A stretch of 64,000 bases of DNA from Amoebophrya sp. A120 (Eukaryota > Sar > Dinophyceae > Syndiniales > Amoebophryaceae). The stretch covers positions 2,895,151-2,959,150 of the forward strand of contig CAJINV010000007.1 of NCBI GenBank assembly GCA_905178155.1, given 5' to 3'. The notes under the pieces are model-generated. The model was not told where the DNA came from. It searched no databases and worked only from the letters and a program-made list of their open reading frames with translations. How positions within the stretch are numbered: position 1 is the stretch's first letter; every line of letters starts with the position of its first letter. Positions 21,101-31,781 of the stretch are shown piece after piece. Both the position numbers and the translations under genes were made by a program.

Positions 21101-24100
21101 TGTCATCTTGTGCCCCGTCGATTTTCAAGATTTTCGTTTTCCTTGCGCGCACATTTGTAGTCGTTTCCGCATCCTCAGAGAGCGGCTGGTCGAGGTCCTC
21201 GTGGTCCTGTGAAGTGCAAGTAGACAGGGCGGTGGAGAAAAAATGTTGAAACGACTCGAGTTTATTATCGTCTTCCTTGTGCAAAAGCAAAGAAGAAGAA
21301 CTGAAGTGCTCCTGTTCGCCTGGAGCAGGTTGACAGCTCCTTTTCGGCGACGAAGGTCCTCTTCCCGGAGCATCGTGACCGTCGATAGCGGGCCGCTTAT
21401 TGCCCGTCGTCGTGGCACTTGCTGCTCCCGTCCTAGCTTGCGGGTCTGAAGAATCTAACCTGCGGTCATGCGGTTCCTGGTTGATCAGAAATGTCGACGA
21501 ACTCGAACTCGCTTCCGCAACATGAAGATCATCTACTTGTTCCGCTGCAAGATGCAAAGCGCCTTCCAGCAGCCCGCTCTTCCCCTCTCGCGCGGGCTTG
21601 GTTTCGTCACCGTTGCTGGTGGGAGTCACCATGACAAATCGCTTTGGGTGTTTGGTTTCGATAAACAAAACGGAAAAAAAATATTTACATCCGAGTCGTA
21701 GATGACCCGTTCGATAGTAATGGATTATCGATACGTTGTGTACGAAAAAAAAATGAGCAATCACGATGAAAAATTTTGGAATGACGTAGGAAATAGTTTT
21801 TTGATAATTGGAGACAATTCTCAAAGGGCGATCGATTTATCATGTAATGGTTCGATATCGCGTACCGCCTGTCACGGCAATATCATACTTGATGCGACGT
21901 CGAGTGACCAGTCACTTTAGCACGTAAAAAATTGTTGCAATGATCTCCTGCACACAGAAAGCGCACAGAAAATCATGGAAGTTGGTAATGTGAAAATTGT
22001 AAAACTAAGTAATAATCATGCAAGAAAGATAGAATAAGGTTGTCTTTGACATTCAACTTTTGAGGCCTTGCCCTTGCGCGCTGGCGGAGCGAGGCGGAGC
22101 ATAAAAAAGTAGATAATTATTCTGCGTAGAATCTGGCTGACCTTGAAAGGGGTGCTGTATAGCCTCAATTTTCAGCAGCACTGTCAACTTTCTAAACCTG
22201 TAGGAGTCGCGGTTGACAACTTCGAAAGATTGAGGTTAAAGAAAATCATTTGTCGGTCGCGAAAATATTTCGTATTTCTCGAAAAATGTAATCAGAAAGT
22301 CTGAAATCCAAAAAACCACTGAAAAACACTATGGCATAAAACTTTTGCTGTCGTCGCTATACGTGGTTTTCGCCGTGCTTTAATATCTTTCGTGCTTAGT
22401 GATATACTACTGTGCGTCTTTCTTTCCACGTCCAACCCGGATACTTTTCATTTCTGAGAAGTAACAAACAAGAAAGTTAGCAACTTCTAAACTGTAACTT
22501 CTACACTACTGAAATTCATACTACAACTTAGACGAAATTTGAAGGGGTTCTTCGCACTATCCTATTTTTCTAGGTGTAAAATGGTACAAGTCGCAAAGAC
22601 GAGCAAGCGCTGTCTTTATTCAACAAAAATCGCTGTGGGTCACATTGCAGTCCCACAATATCACTTCAACGCGACTATATTGAGAATGAGAGGCTGAAGT
22701 AGGTTGAGTCAGAGCTTGTCATGCAACAGAACACATTTCATCAGTGCCAAGCAAGAAAACAATACCACTGCCCATTATCACTACGTCGCCTTCATGCGCC
22801 GTGAAGCAATGCACTGCGGATCCCTCTTGAATGACCTTTTTTTTGGCGTGATGCACCAGTTACAACTAGATCTTCTTCTTTTTCGCTGCTACTGTCGATC
22901 GGACCTGCTGTGAGGTACCGACAAAGACAAAAATGCCAGTAAGTGTAGAAAACAGAGAAGCCTGATGCGTCCGATTATGTATGGATCTTTGTCTCAACTT
23001 CATGTTGTTCGCCTCGCTTTCAAACCAACGCTGTTGAGTAAGCTGCCCTAAAAACGCATTGCATGCGCTAGGTGAGCTGATCTAAGAGAGAAGATAGATC
23101 TGATAACGCAAGGTCCAAGGCAAGAGCCCTTGTCGAGGCAGACATCAAAAATAGCGTTACGATAAAAGGCTTCTCATACTAATGTGGCGGCTACTTTTGG
23201 TAATTCAAAAACCTCTACTTTGTGCTCCTTATCGTACCTCAAGCGCTATGTCCTCGTCGAAGTCTTCGTCTATTCGTGCATCGACGCGCGCCACCTGCAA
23301 AGGCGCTTGCTTGTGCCCACCTATCCTTTGCATATCGGTGTTGAAGACCTTTTCGTTCATTTGGTTTGCGCATCATGAAGAACAAACTCCCCCAATGAAC
23401 TTGTCCTCTCTAGCCCATTGTGCATGACAGGCAGAGTCATAAAGAAGTTCGCAATCGCAACAGTTGTACAGAAGATACCCGCTCGAGTGGTGCGTTGACA
23501 GCACTCCTGCGCAGCAACAGCATGCCACAGTCTCCTATCGACAACACCGCGATCATGGGGTGGGTCTTGCCGTGCACCTTCGTCATGTTGTCCAGTGCGC
23601 ACAGCATTATCGTTGTCGAGCCCAAGGCGGAAGTTGATTCGTACGCGTCGGTGAGGAGGGAAACGGGGCCCTTGTATCTGGTACAACAGTGTCAACATCT
23701 TGATCAACTACATGCCGTCGCACTTCTATTTTTGCTTGTTGTAGGTCGGTACTAACTTCTAGGATCGCTCGCATGCTGCACACCTGCTTCACAAACTGTG
23801 CTAAAGCAAGAGGCGACCAGCAAGTTGTAAACGCATTCGCAAAATAAGCTCGTCCTGTAGGAACCAACATGACTCCGATCTGCTATAAATACATTTCCTT
23901 CGGTTTGCTGTGCAAACTTTTCTCCTCGGGCATGAGCTGCTGGTAGGCCAGCTCTTCGCAGGCCCGGCACAGGGCGTCCGGAAGGTCCATGGGGTTGTAG
24001 CCGTATTCTTCCAACTGACTCACTCCGTCCATAACTCCGGTCAGCATGGGCGTGGTGATGACCGCATCCGCGAACGTGGCCTTCATTGCCACCTTCTGCG

Positions 24101-25068
24101 GGTTATGGAAGTGTCAGAATCGAAATTGACAAAATCGAAAAACTTGTGATGCATAAAATCGATATCAGTTGGAGCCTCAGTTTCCAAGAGGCGCATGACA
24201 TGCTGTTTGGGCACCCAAAGCCAGTCTGTCATGCTGTTTGGGCAAAGAAGACTGCTCCTGTCATGCTACTTTGGCGGCGCATTGTATACCCCGAAACAGG
24301 CTTGCAATCGGTTTTATTTGCCTGCTCCCCAATGGATGCAGGCCTTCAGTGCCCTACATTTTATCATGCGTCACAATTTTTTCGATTTTGTCGATTTCGA
24401 TCCTGACACATCCATACGGGTGGATGTCCCCGTAGGACTCGGACTGGAAGCAAAGCGCCACATCCTTATCAAATGCCAAAATGTCTGGGTCTGGAAGATT
24501 TCTAGATTTTTCAGGCATATTTTCCATGACCCATGATGTCGGTGATGCATGCCGTAGCATCACAGATTTTTAGAGCGCTTTGTGATACCTCTACCGCATG
24601 AGAAACGCCATCTCCGCGTAAGTAGCACAAACTGGAGTCCTCTTGCTGGTCATGCAATACAAATTTTTTCAGAATCCAGAGACAGCATCACAAGTTTAGA
24701 AGGTTCCTTCCAGACCCAAACACATTTGCATTTGATAATCCTTCTTCCGTTGCCACGTCGCTTCCACGGTTTCCCGTTCGTCCTTTTTGAACTCGGCGAG
24801 ATTGTTATCCAAGAAAGAAACTGTGTAAGTGTAACTTTGTGTTGCAGACGTTGCAATACAGTTACACTTGTCATGCTGGATGTGCATCAGAGGCTATTTT
24901 CATACGTGTTTTCGCGTACTAGCTACGCATAACAGGTTTTCTCTGTTATGCAGAGCAAATCTGTAATGCTGTTCCTGCAAAAAAGTTACACTTACACACT
25001 TTTTTCCTTGGATAATTGTGGCGCTGCTGCTGCGTGCCGACAAGAAACGTCGACGCGCGCTGGAGCAT
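9175..25068 (-). CDS. PPTC7-like PP2C protein phosphatase with C-terminal CaaX box, 600 aa, split by an 11.5-kb intron
   Basis: Twelve exons: 25015-25068, 24738-24805, 24417-24466, 23893-24103, 23479-23677, 23238-23348, 22766-22835, 11164-11238, 10811-10915, 10224-10564, 9583-9900 and 9175-9400. Five introns are introners; the rest are GT-AG. Counting one copy of each 5-bp repeat, the CDS is 1803 nt. PP2C landmarks in order: GVMDGVSQLEEYG, ALGSTTIMLCALD, SIGDCGMLLLRR, VFNTDMQRIGGH, EGDVVIMGSDGVFDNLF and GGKADDTTCVIGEVV. These match apicomplexan/dinoflagellate PPTC7-type phosphatases, which remove phosphate from Ser/Thr using two metal ions bound by Asp. DGVSQ replaces the usual DGVGG. After the catalytic domain come a Cys-rich patch, a Ser run, a Tyr/Ser-rich tail and the terminal CAVM, a likely farnesylation signal. 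The start ATG at 25068 is the first in the open exon; an upstream exon is possible because AG precedes an open frame at about 25110. Confidence 0.85.
9901..10223. mobile_element. Introner, family D, 323 bp
   Basis: Ends TATCAAAAGGAAAAGTCCCC...GGGGATTTTTCCTCTCAATA, with direct repeats TCCCT at 9896-9900 and 10224-10228. It is the inverse of the copy at 4412-4747. Located in the phosphatase gene. Confidence 0.9.
10916..11163. mobile_element. Introner, family A, 248 bp
   Basis: Ends TATGGACTGTGCATCTGTCT...CATAGTTGCAGTTGATA, with CTGGGTCTGAGAA and TTTCCAGACCCAG arms. Direct repeats are AGGAC at 10911-10915 and 11164-11168. Located in the phosphatase gene, just downstream of the SDGVFDN exon. Confidence 0.9.
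11239..12672. other. Host-intron sequence downstream of the nested gene
   Basis: The last 1.4 kb of the giant phosphatase intron, ending with the acceptor CCTCTTCAG at 11239-11247. It is AT-rich with homopolymer T runs near 11600-11900. No exon, RNA gene or repeat is recognised. Confidence 0.6.
12673..21632 (-). CDS. Giant low-complexity protein (2661 aa) nested in the phosphatase intron
   Basis: Five exons: 15586-21632, 15285-15376, 14891-14976, 13259-14637 and 12673-13074. All four introns are introners; counting one copy of each repeat, the CDS is 7986 nt, exactly divisible by three. It starts MVTPTSNGDETKP and ends APAREWWR then TAG. Most of the protein is Ser/Ala/Thr/Gly/Asn-rich and acidic. 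One folded-looking block lies at about residues 355-585 (LNGIKPYVDKASIKSWLG; TDYLIKFDYDNDFFQIAF; TILLAIEVDGPIWSRTGED). A related helix-like motif recurs: EKLILAAIGG, DKLINAAFASALTNAGG and EHILADALTQAGFGAG. The last third is rich in KGG, Asn, Tyr and His, as in RNA-binding or prion-like regions. No known domain is recognised. The gene lies wholly inside intron 7 of the phosphatase, on the same strand. Confidence 0.8.
13075..13258. mobile_element. Degenerate introner, 184 bp, without an in-frame stop
   Basis: Flanked by TTGTA at 13070-13074 and 13259-13263. The plus-strand right end is TGGATA and the left end GTGTATGCAATAC. Joining across one repeat gives HTQYNNQVAENQ. Unlike most introners it reads through without a stop in the host frame, so retention is possible. 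Confidence 0.55.
14638..14890. mobile_element. Introner, family A, 253 bp
   Basis: Ends TATCAAATGCAAAAATGTCT...ACACTTTTGCATTTGATA, with CTGGGTCTGGAA and TTTCCAGACCCAG arms. Direct repeats are GTCGA at 14633-14637 and 14891-14895. This is the cleanest family A copy. Located in the nested gene. Confidence 0.95.
14977..15284. mobile_element. Introner, family B, 308 bp
   Basis: Ends TATGGATGTGTCAGGATCG...CAACTCTGACACATCCATA, with direct repeats ACCTG at 14972-14976 and 15285-15289. Same orientation as the copies at 587 and 1962. Confidence 0.95.
15377..15585. mobile_element. Introner, family E, 209 bp
   Basis: Ends TATCGCAAGAAAAAAGTG...CAGTTTTTTCGTGGGATA, with direct repeats ATTTC at 15372-15376 and 15586-15590. 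It has the same length as the copy at 24806-25014. Removal gives ...DGVEILKQEQ in frame. Confidence 0.9.
21633..22765. other. Host-intron sequence upstream of the nested gene
   Basis: The first 1.1 kb of the giant phosphatase intron. It begins with the donor GTATTG at 22760-22765 and presumably holds the 5' flank of the nested gene. AT-rich; no further exon or repeat recognised. Confidence 0.6.
24104..24416. mobile_element. Introner, family B, 313 bp, inverted orientation
   Basis: Ends TATGGAAGTGTCAGAATCG...CGATCCTGACACATCCATA, with direct repeats CGGGT at 24099-24103 and 24417-24421. The interior (GGAGCCTCAG, GATGCATAAAATCGATA) is the reverse complement of the other family B copies. Located in the phosphatase gene. 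Confidence 0.95.
24467..24737. mobile_element. Introner, family A, 271 bp
   Basis: Ends TATCAAATGCCAAAATGTCT...CACATTTGCATTTGATA, with direct repeats ATCCT at 24462-24466 and 24738-24742. Located in the phosphatase gene. Confidence 0.95.
24806..25014. mobile_element. Introner, family E, 209 bp
   Basis: Ends TATCCAAGAAAGAAACTGTG...CACTTTTTTCCTTGGATA, with direct repeats ATTGT at 24801-24805 and 25015-25019. It interrupts the first phosphatase exon, RHN|LAEF. Confidence 0.95.
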
Positions 25069-26621
25069 CTTGATTGATTTCTGCCTCAGGGCCTGGTGAT
25101 TGACAACGATAGGGTTGTACTAGTGTCGGGTTTAATCAATCTTGTTCGTAATATTTATCGCGTGTTGCCGGTTTTCGAGTACGGATACCTACTTAATACT
25201 TCCTCCGGTCGTGCACGCAAATTGCGCCGGCGGGGTGATGCTACTTATTTACGAAAGACGGTGAATGTCAGTGAAGTCAGGACCCGAGCAAAGATAGAAG
25301 GTTCAGGTTCAGGTTTGGAAGTTGTACTCGATCTATACGTAGCAACGAATTTTGCAAGTCCAAATAGAACAAAGTAGTAATCATGATATATGCATACGAC
25401 AACAATCTATGTCAATTCCGTTTCCATTACAGACGCCAGCACAGGTTGAATTTTACCACCGACCGACCAGAAAAACCGACGTGTGATATGCACACACTGC
25501 AGAGAGGACATCGACGCGCACACAGAGACACTTTGACTTTCGCATGATACGGCGCATACCACATATATCCGAAGCATTTCCACCACAGACGTAATTCACG
25601 GGTCTTCACAATACCAGGCGCCACTTCAACGTGGAATCTCACGTAACGCGTGCTGACTGAAAGAAACAAAAACGAATACTAGTTCCCGAGGTGAACAATC
25701 AAGAAGTACTTTGCAAAGCATAGCAGGTTCAAGTTTTGGCCGCGGTCGCCGATGCCAAAGCGGAATATAATTTCCTCACTTTTTTTTCTTATCTTCATTG
25801 CGTCGCGAAAAAGCGGAAAGTCGCCAAATAAAAGGTCGCGTATTTTGTCGTCTAATGCTGCTGGGTCTTCTTCCCAATGGTCGCTGAAAGATGACAGGGT
25901 GTTGTGGGCAGCAGGAGGAAGGTTTGATTTTCTTGGTAGCCAAAAAGGGTATACAGTTCGGAAAACAGAATACTAGAAATATTAAGTCAGAACGAACTTT
26001 AGATGTGGAATTTTTAGTAGAGCGTCGACGTCATTGTCCTAAAAGCAGAACTTTTAGGGAGTAGAAGTTTTGAATGACTAAAAAAGGTCACGACGAAAAA
26101 TGTTGTCGGGTGGCCTCAAATAGTTTCAATCCTACTACTCCAGAGCAAGGTACTACCGTCACAACTTGGTGGTTATTGTCCCGGTTTCTGAAGCAACTGT
26201 GAGAGGTCAGAAAAAAATGCGATACTCTTTTTGCAACTTCCTAAAAGACGGAGAAGAAAATGCAATTCGATGGGAAATTGCATCATCTGCACAAACAGAA
26301 ACGGAAACTTCTGTGCTTAGCTTTTCGCTTTTATTGCATAAGTGACAATGGAAAATTCGCTTCCTTCAAGTCCAAAGACTCAAAGCATCATAAAAGAAGC
26401 TCAACTTGATCTGCTCAAGGGGGCCCTATATTCTTTTTGCACTTTTCATTCGTTGTTTAGGTTAGTTTGACGTGCGAGAAAGGATTAACATCATTTCTTG
26501 TCGCCATAAAATTCAACATCGAAAACAGCTGCACACATGATCAACGTGGAAGGATGGTTATGCTCATGAGCATGACAAGAGTCAGATGCTATAAAAATCT
26601 TCAGTATCGGTGTTCATTTCT
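25069..26621. other. Intergenic
   Basis: About 1.5 kb between the phosphatase start and the RAD16-like stop. There are small ORFs on both strands with no protein-like character. It may contain the 5' leader or a non-coding first exon of the phosphatase. Confidence 0.6.
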
Positions 26622-29600
26622 TCATTGCGTAAACAAATACTTCAAGTCTTCCGCACTGAGTTTTCCCCAGGCGGCCCCGGATTTTCCGACCGTCGCGTCA
26701 AACACAGCCTGCTTTTTCGCCTGTAGCTCCAGAATTTTTTCCTCGATCGTGTCCTTCAATACGAACCGCTTGGCAATGACGGGCCGCGTCTGCCCGATCC
26801 GGTGCGCTCGCTGCATGGCCTGCAATTCCGCCGCCGGATTCCACCAGGGGTCCATCACGTAAATGTAGTTCGCGCGTTGCAAATTCAACCCCTCGCCGCC
26901 GGCCTTCAGGGAGACGAGCAACACCTTCGACCCGATCGGGTTGGTGTGGAAGTCCGCGATGATGTTGTTTCTCGACTGGATCGACTGCGACCCGTTCAGT
27001 TTCGCACAGGGGATGCACTCGCGCTTCAGCCGGAACTCGATCAGGTCGAGAAACCGGATGAACTGCGAAAACACCAGCGCCTTCGAGTCGGCCGGGATGT
27101 TCTGAATTTCGTGAACCAAAGCCTCAATTTTCGTACTGGATTCGAAGTTCTCGATGTTGATCTGGTCGATGAAAGTTTGCTTTTTTGCGGTTTTTTTCAC
27201 CGGTTTAGTTGGCTTCTTATTATTGTTCTCGTCGTTTGTTGCATCAGCTGGTGAAGATTTCAAGCCCGCATCTTCCGAGCTATTTTCCCCGTCGGAGGAC
27301 TCTTCCTCGCTCGGGCTCGGATTGTTGTTCTCATCGTCCTCATCGTCATCGTCGTTGCTACTTGCGGGGTTCAAATCTACCGTGAGTGGTGCGAAGCAGG
27401 CCGGACAGCCAACGCCGCCCTGCTCCATTTCCGGCGCGTCTTCGATGTATTCGGTGACGCAGTCCGTGCAGAACGCGTGCCCGCACTTCGCAATCACCTG
27501 CTTCTGGCAGATGTCTTGACAGAGCGTGCACACCATGCGACTGTCGTTTTCTTTCTTGTTCGACTTGGACGGCATGTTCGCCTGGCCGATCGACCCCATC
27601 CCGTGGATAATCAAGTACGGATGGTCGACCGCCTGCCGCAGCCGCATGATCAAATCGAACACGTGCGCGTAGTTGTGGAGCAAAGTTCCCTTATCCACGT
27701 AGGTGTTGAACTCGGTGCTGGTCTGCATGTACATCGACTGGTAGAAATCCTTTTCCGCCTTGGACATTTGATCCCTCCTGACCTGGATCGTCAACGACGG
27801 GAGGTTCAAGTCCGCCTTCCGCTCCTCTTTTGTTCTTCTCAGCACCGACCGGGCGAGCACCTCGTTCTTCAGCAACAGCATGGCCTTCTTCCCGAGTCCG
27901 ACATTGTTGCCGTATTTTTGCAACGGTAGGGTGATGTGCTGCTGGAAGTAGTTCCGGTGCTGTCCCTTCCCGTGCCCGCACTTGGTACACATGTAGTCCC
28001 CTTCCACGTTCAGCTTGAAGTCCAGCAGGCAGCAATCGCACCCCTTCTTCTGACAGAACAGGTAGGCGAAGGGTTTCAGCCGGATGAAGCGGACCAGAGA
28101 GAACAACTCCCCCACGCGGTTCTGCAACGGCGTGCCGGACACGCACCACCGCGTGTTGGATTGTAACGCAAATGCGGCTTGGCACGTGGACGTCGTGCGG
28201 GTCTTGATGCGGTGCGCTTCGTCGAGGATAACGCGCTCGAAAACCGTGTTGAACAGCGGGGACTTGGTAAAATCAAAGTCCTCCTGGGCTCCCGGAGGCC
28301 CGCGGATGGCGTCGTCATCCGCGGGCTCGCACAGCAGGGCGGCGTCCTCAATGGTGTCTTGGTTAGTTGCATTGGCCTTTGTGGTTTGTTTATTGTTCGC
28401 CGTGGCCGCGGCGGCGCCTGAGGTTGATTTGTATAGATAGTTGATCATTAAATAGGTTCACTTCTGCATTCCGAATGTACTTTATTACGGAAGGTCTACT
28501 TGTTTGTCATGCGGTTGCAGAAAATAACAAGCAAGCTGCACATGCAAAACCCCTGCTGTATCAACATATCTTTCGCTGTATCTAAAACTATCAGTCTAAT
28601 ACCTCGACTCCTCGCTGCGGTGGGCACGCCCTTCATTTTGGAGGTTTTCCCTCCCTCGTCCTCCGCGTCATCCTGATCGTCGTCTGCAACTAGGAATTCT
28701 TCCTTCACGGAAGGAACTGCAGCACCACCGGCTTTTTTACTTTTCATCGCTTTTGAAGAAGAAGTTTTCTTCGTCTCCTCGTCTTGTCTAAACTGCTCCA
28801 TCGCGTACTCGATCAGCTCGACAGAATACGTCGCTCCGGCCAGCTGCAAAGCCTCTTGTTTCTGCAATCGAGTCTCAAACAAGGGTACGTACTGCGGCTT
28901 GCTAATCAAAATCTTGGCTAAGTTGTTCCCCTGTTCGGCGAAATCCCTCTCGTATTCCTGCAACGCGTACGTGAGAAGCTCCACCGAAAAAGTCTTCGGG
29001 CCGAGTTGAATGGTCTGCTTGTTCTCCACCCGCTGTTCAAAGACTAGCTTGTACTGCGGCTTGTTCTTCAGAAGGTTGGCCAACATCTCACCGTCAACTT
29101 TTTCGGCTTTCGTGGAGAGGACAACTGTGGTTTATTGAAAAGAGTAAGATTTCTTTTACTTTGTTATCGACATGCAGGAATTTCTCGTCGCACAAGCGAC
29201 CCATAAACGAACGCACATCGAAGGATTAGGCATAGGGTCCCGCAAAAAAGAACTAGAAGCAGGAGACAAATCCGATACTTGTTTTCCTCTTTTTCGCTTT
29301 TTTCGCGGAGGGCGAGCCTTGCGTCGCTTGGCTCTGCGTGCTCTTCAATTTCGCTTGCTCCATCTCGGCCGACGTCACGTCGGACATTTCCATGATGTCG
29401 GTCTTGCCCCGTAATCTTTTCATCGGCTGGACAACCTGCAGGCTCTCCAAAGCGTTCGTGCTCTTGTCATTCTTGTCGTTATCATTCGACGAACTGGAGG
29501 ACGCGCCACCGGTGTTGGTAGACGAGGAGGAAGAATTTGGTGTTGTCCCTGTGCTAGTTTTCATCGCCTCCTTTGTTGTAGTGCCGCCACCAGTTTTCAT

Positions 29601-31781
29601 CTTCTTACTCTTTACTTTTTCCCACGCACTCATCGCTTTGTCTTCCAATTCCTTCTGGTTTGAGGATTTGCCAAGAATTTGGTTCTGCGCTTCTTTCGGC
29701 AGCGCGGAGATCGGAAACGGCAGGTAGGGCATGTTGTTATTCATCGACTTGTCTCCTGATGAAGAAGCTGCGGTAGTAGTTCCGGTCGTGCTTCCATTCA
29801 ACATCTTTTTCCCCGCGCCCTTTTTGTCCCCCGTTTTCGCAGATTTCGCTGCTGGCGCGAAGTCGATGTTGGTTTCGTAACCGCCTATCATCAACTTCCG
29901 ACCTCCATTTGCGGCTTTAGTACTACTGGAAGACGAGGACGCGGCTGCACCACCAGAGCCGACTTTTTTGTTTTTCTCGTTTTCCCGCAGATTTTTCCAC
30001 ATTTCCTTGTTCGCCTGCATGGTTGCGGTGCGCAGACTGTGGATCGGGTCAAAGTTGATGCCGGAATCCTTGCCCCCGATCTTCATCTGCTTCGCCACCG
30101 CTTCCTTGCGGCTGGTTTTCTGCTGCGCCTCGGTCATCTGCGCGTCCGGGCCGCAGAAGTAGGTCAAGTGAAACTGCAGCTTGTCGGGAAGGAAAGCCTT
30201 GCCGCAGTATTCGCACTTCACTTTGTGCTCGTTGATGACCTGTCGGTAGTCGTACTCCATAGTCTGGTAGGTGGTCAGTATTACCACGATTTTCCCGACA
30301 TCGTCCGCTGTGAAATCCAGCAACGCGGACCTCCCGCCGCCGTGGTACACCCGCACTTCGATCTCGTTCGTGAACCGATGGATCTCGTTTCGCCATTGCA
30401 ACACCGCTGCGGTCGGACAGACGACCAGTGTGGGGGACTTGCGCTGCTTCAGGATCAAGCTGATCATCTGAATCGTCTTGCCCATCCCCATCTCGTCCGA
30501 CAAGATTCCGCCCTTCGTCTTCTCGTCGTTCTCTTTTCCGACGAGCCAGTGCAGCCCTTCCTGCTGAAACTTGAGCAGCGGAACGGTCAGCCCCTGCACC
30601 TGCATCGTCGGCTTGGGGCCGGTGTCCTCCTCCTCGTCCTCGTCCTCCTGCTGTTCTTCCTTCGGTTGCAGCTCCGCAAGGGCTTTGGTTTTCTCCGCCG
30701 CAGGCAGTTCCGCGAAATTCACCATTTCCCTCGTGCACAGGTCCTTCGTCTGATAAATCGTTCACGTTGTTTCATCATATTCATCATGTTTCCGTATAAG
30801 TAGCGAAAAAGAACAAGGTCCATCTACAACTGATGCAATACAAGTCTAGAAATTCAAATTCATTCTTCCCCTCTCGGTCTGAACGACTCTGCATCACAAA
30901 ATAATTGAACGCCTAAAAAAAAAGCAAGCAGTAGCTATCTGTAGTACTATCGCCTTTTTCCCCTTGTCGAAGATCGTTTCGCACAGGCTGGGGTCCTGAA
31001 AAAAGGAGTAGCTCGCGCAGCCGAGGTGCAGCCAATGCGACAGGGCCCAGTAGTCGCCCCGTCGGTCTTTCACCGGGTACCCGACACGGTACAGCCCCTT
31101 TTCGATGAACTCACCGCATCGTCGGCAGGTGGACCGGCCGGACGGCACTTCCTGGATGACCCAGGAGGCGTCCATCACGCAGTGGTCGACCTGCTCCTCA
31201 TCCAAATCCTCTTTGGACTGCGGCGCCACCCAGTTCTTGGATTTCGGTTCCCACCAGCACTCTGCGAGGGGCGGCAGCAACTTCGTCCCCACGTGTTTCT
31301 TGCCGCCGGTTTCGGACTCGCTACCGGTCGTCGTGTCGCCTTTTTTCTTCATCGGCTTCTTCAGTGCCTTCTGCTGCTGCGCGTTCAAATCCGGAACTTC
31401 GCTTTCGTCCACAGCTTCGTCCTCCGGAATAGCCTTCAATGACTGTTGCTTATTGCTGTTGTGGTCCTTCTTCTTAGATGAAATTCCTCCGGGGTTCCCG
31501 CGCGTTCCCGGACTCGCCTGCTTTTTCATCGCGGCTTTTGTAGACGACGAGGACGACGATGATGCGGTTGTTTTTCCGGGGGACTTTGGCGGGGCGTTCT
31601 TCCTACTGGGAGACGCCTTCTCGTTTTTCTTTTTCACCGGTAATGGAGCCTTCTTCATGCTGGCGCTGCCGGGTGAAGATGAGATGGGTTTTTTGCCTTT
31701 TTTCCCACTGGCTTGAGGACTGCTGCTTCTCGACGGGGGCTTGGCAGCCGCCTTGCCCTTGACAGCCATCTTCGGCGGCAT
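26622..31781 (-). CDS. RAD16: RAD16-like SNF2/RING DNA-repair ATPase with N-terminal PARP-type zinc finger, 1540 aa
   Basis: Four exons: 30948-31781, 29279-30749, 28603-29124 and 26622-28417. The GT-AG introns (donors GTACTA, GTATCG, GTATTA) agree in phase; total 4623 nt. After a basic low-complexity N-terminus, residues about 215-255 form a PARP-type zinc finger (CRRC...HWLHLGC). The SNF2 ATPase follows: DEMGMGKT near 361, LTTYQTMEYDYR, a CEYCGKAF...H...C zinc motif, ILDEAHRIK near 1006, WCVSGTPLQNR, a C3HC4-type RING (CTLCQDIC...CGHAFCTDC...CPAC, about 1236-1290), and the C-terminal helicase half with VSLKAGGEGLNL and RAHRIGQTRP. The end LSAEDLKYLF matches yeast Rad16. Rad16 acts in global-genome nucleotide excision repair. 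About 645 residues separate motifs I and II, far more than usual. There are no introners in this gene. Confidence 0.88.

Noticed and set aside
9175-25068. Two separate truncated PP2C genes on either side of the giant ORF
   Set aside because: Each half lacks the motifs the other carries, the split falls inside one codon of SDG, and the combined CDS length is divisible by three.
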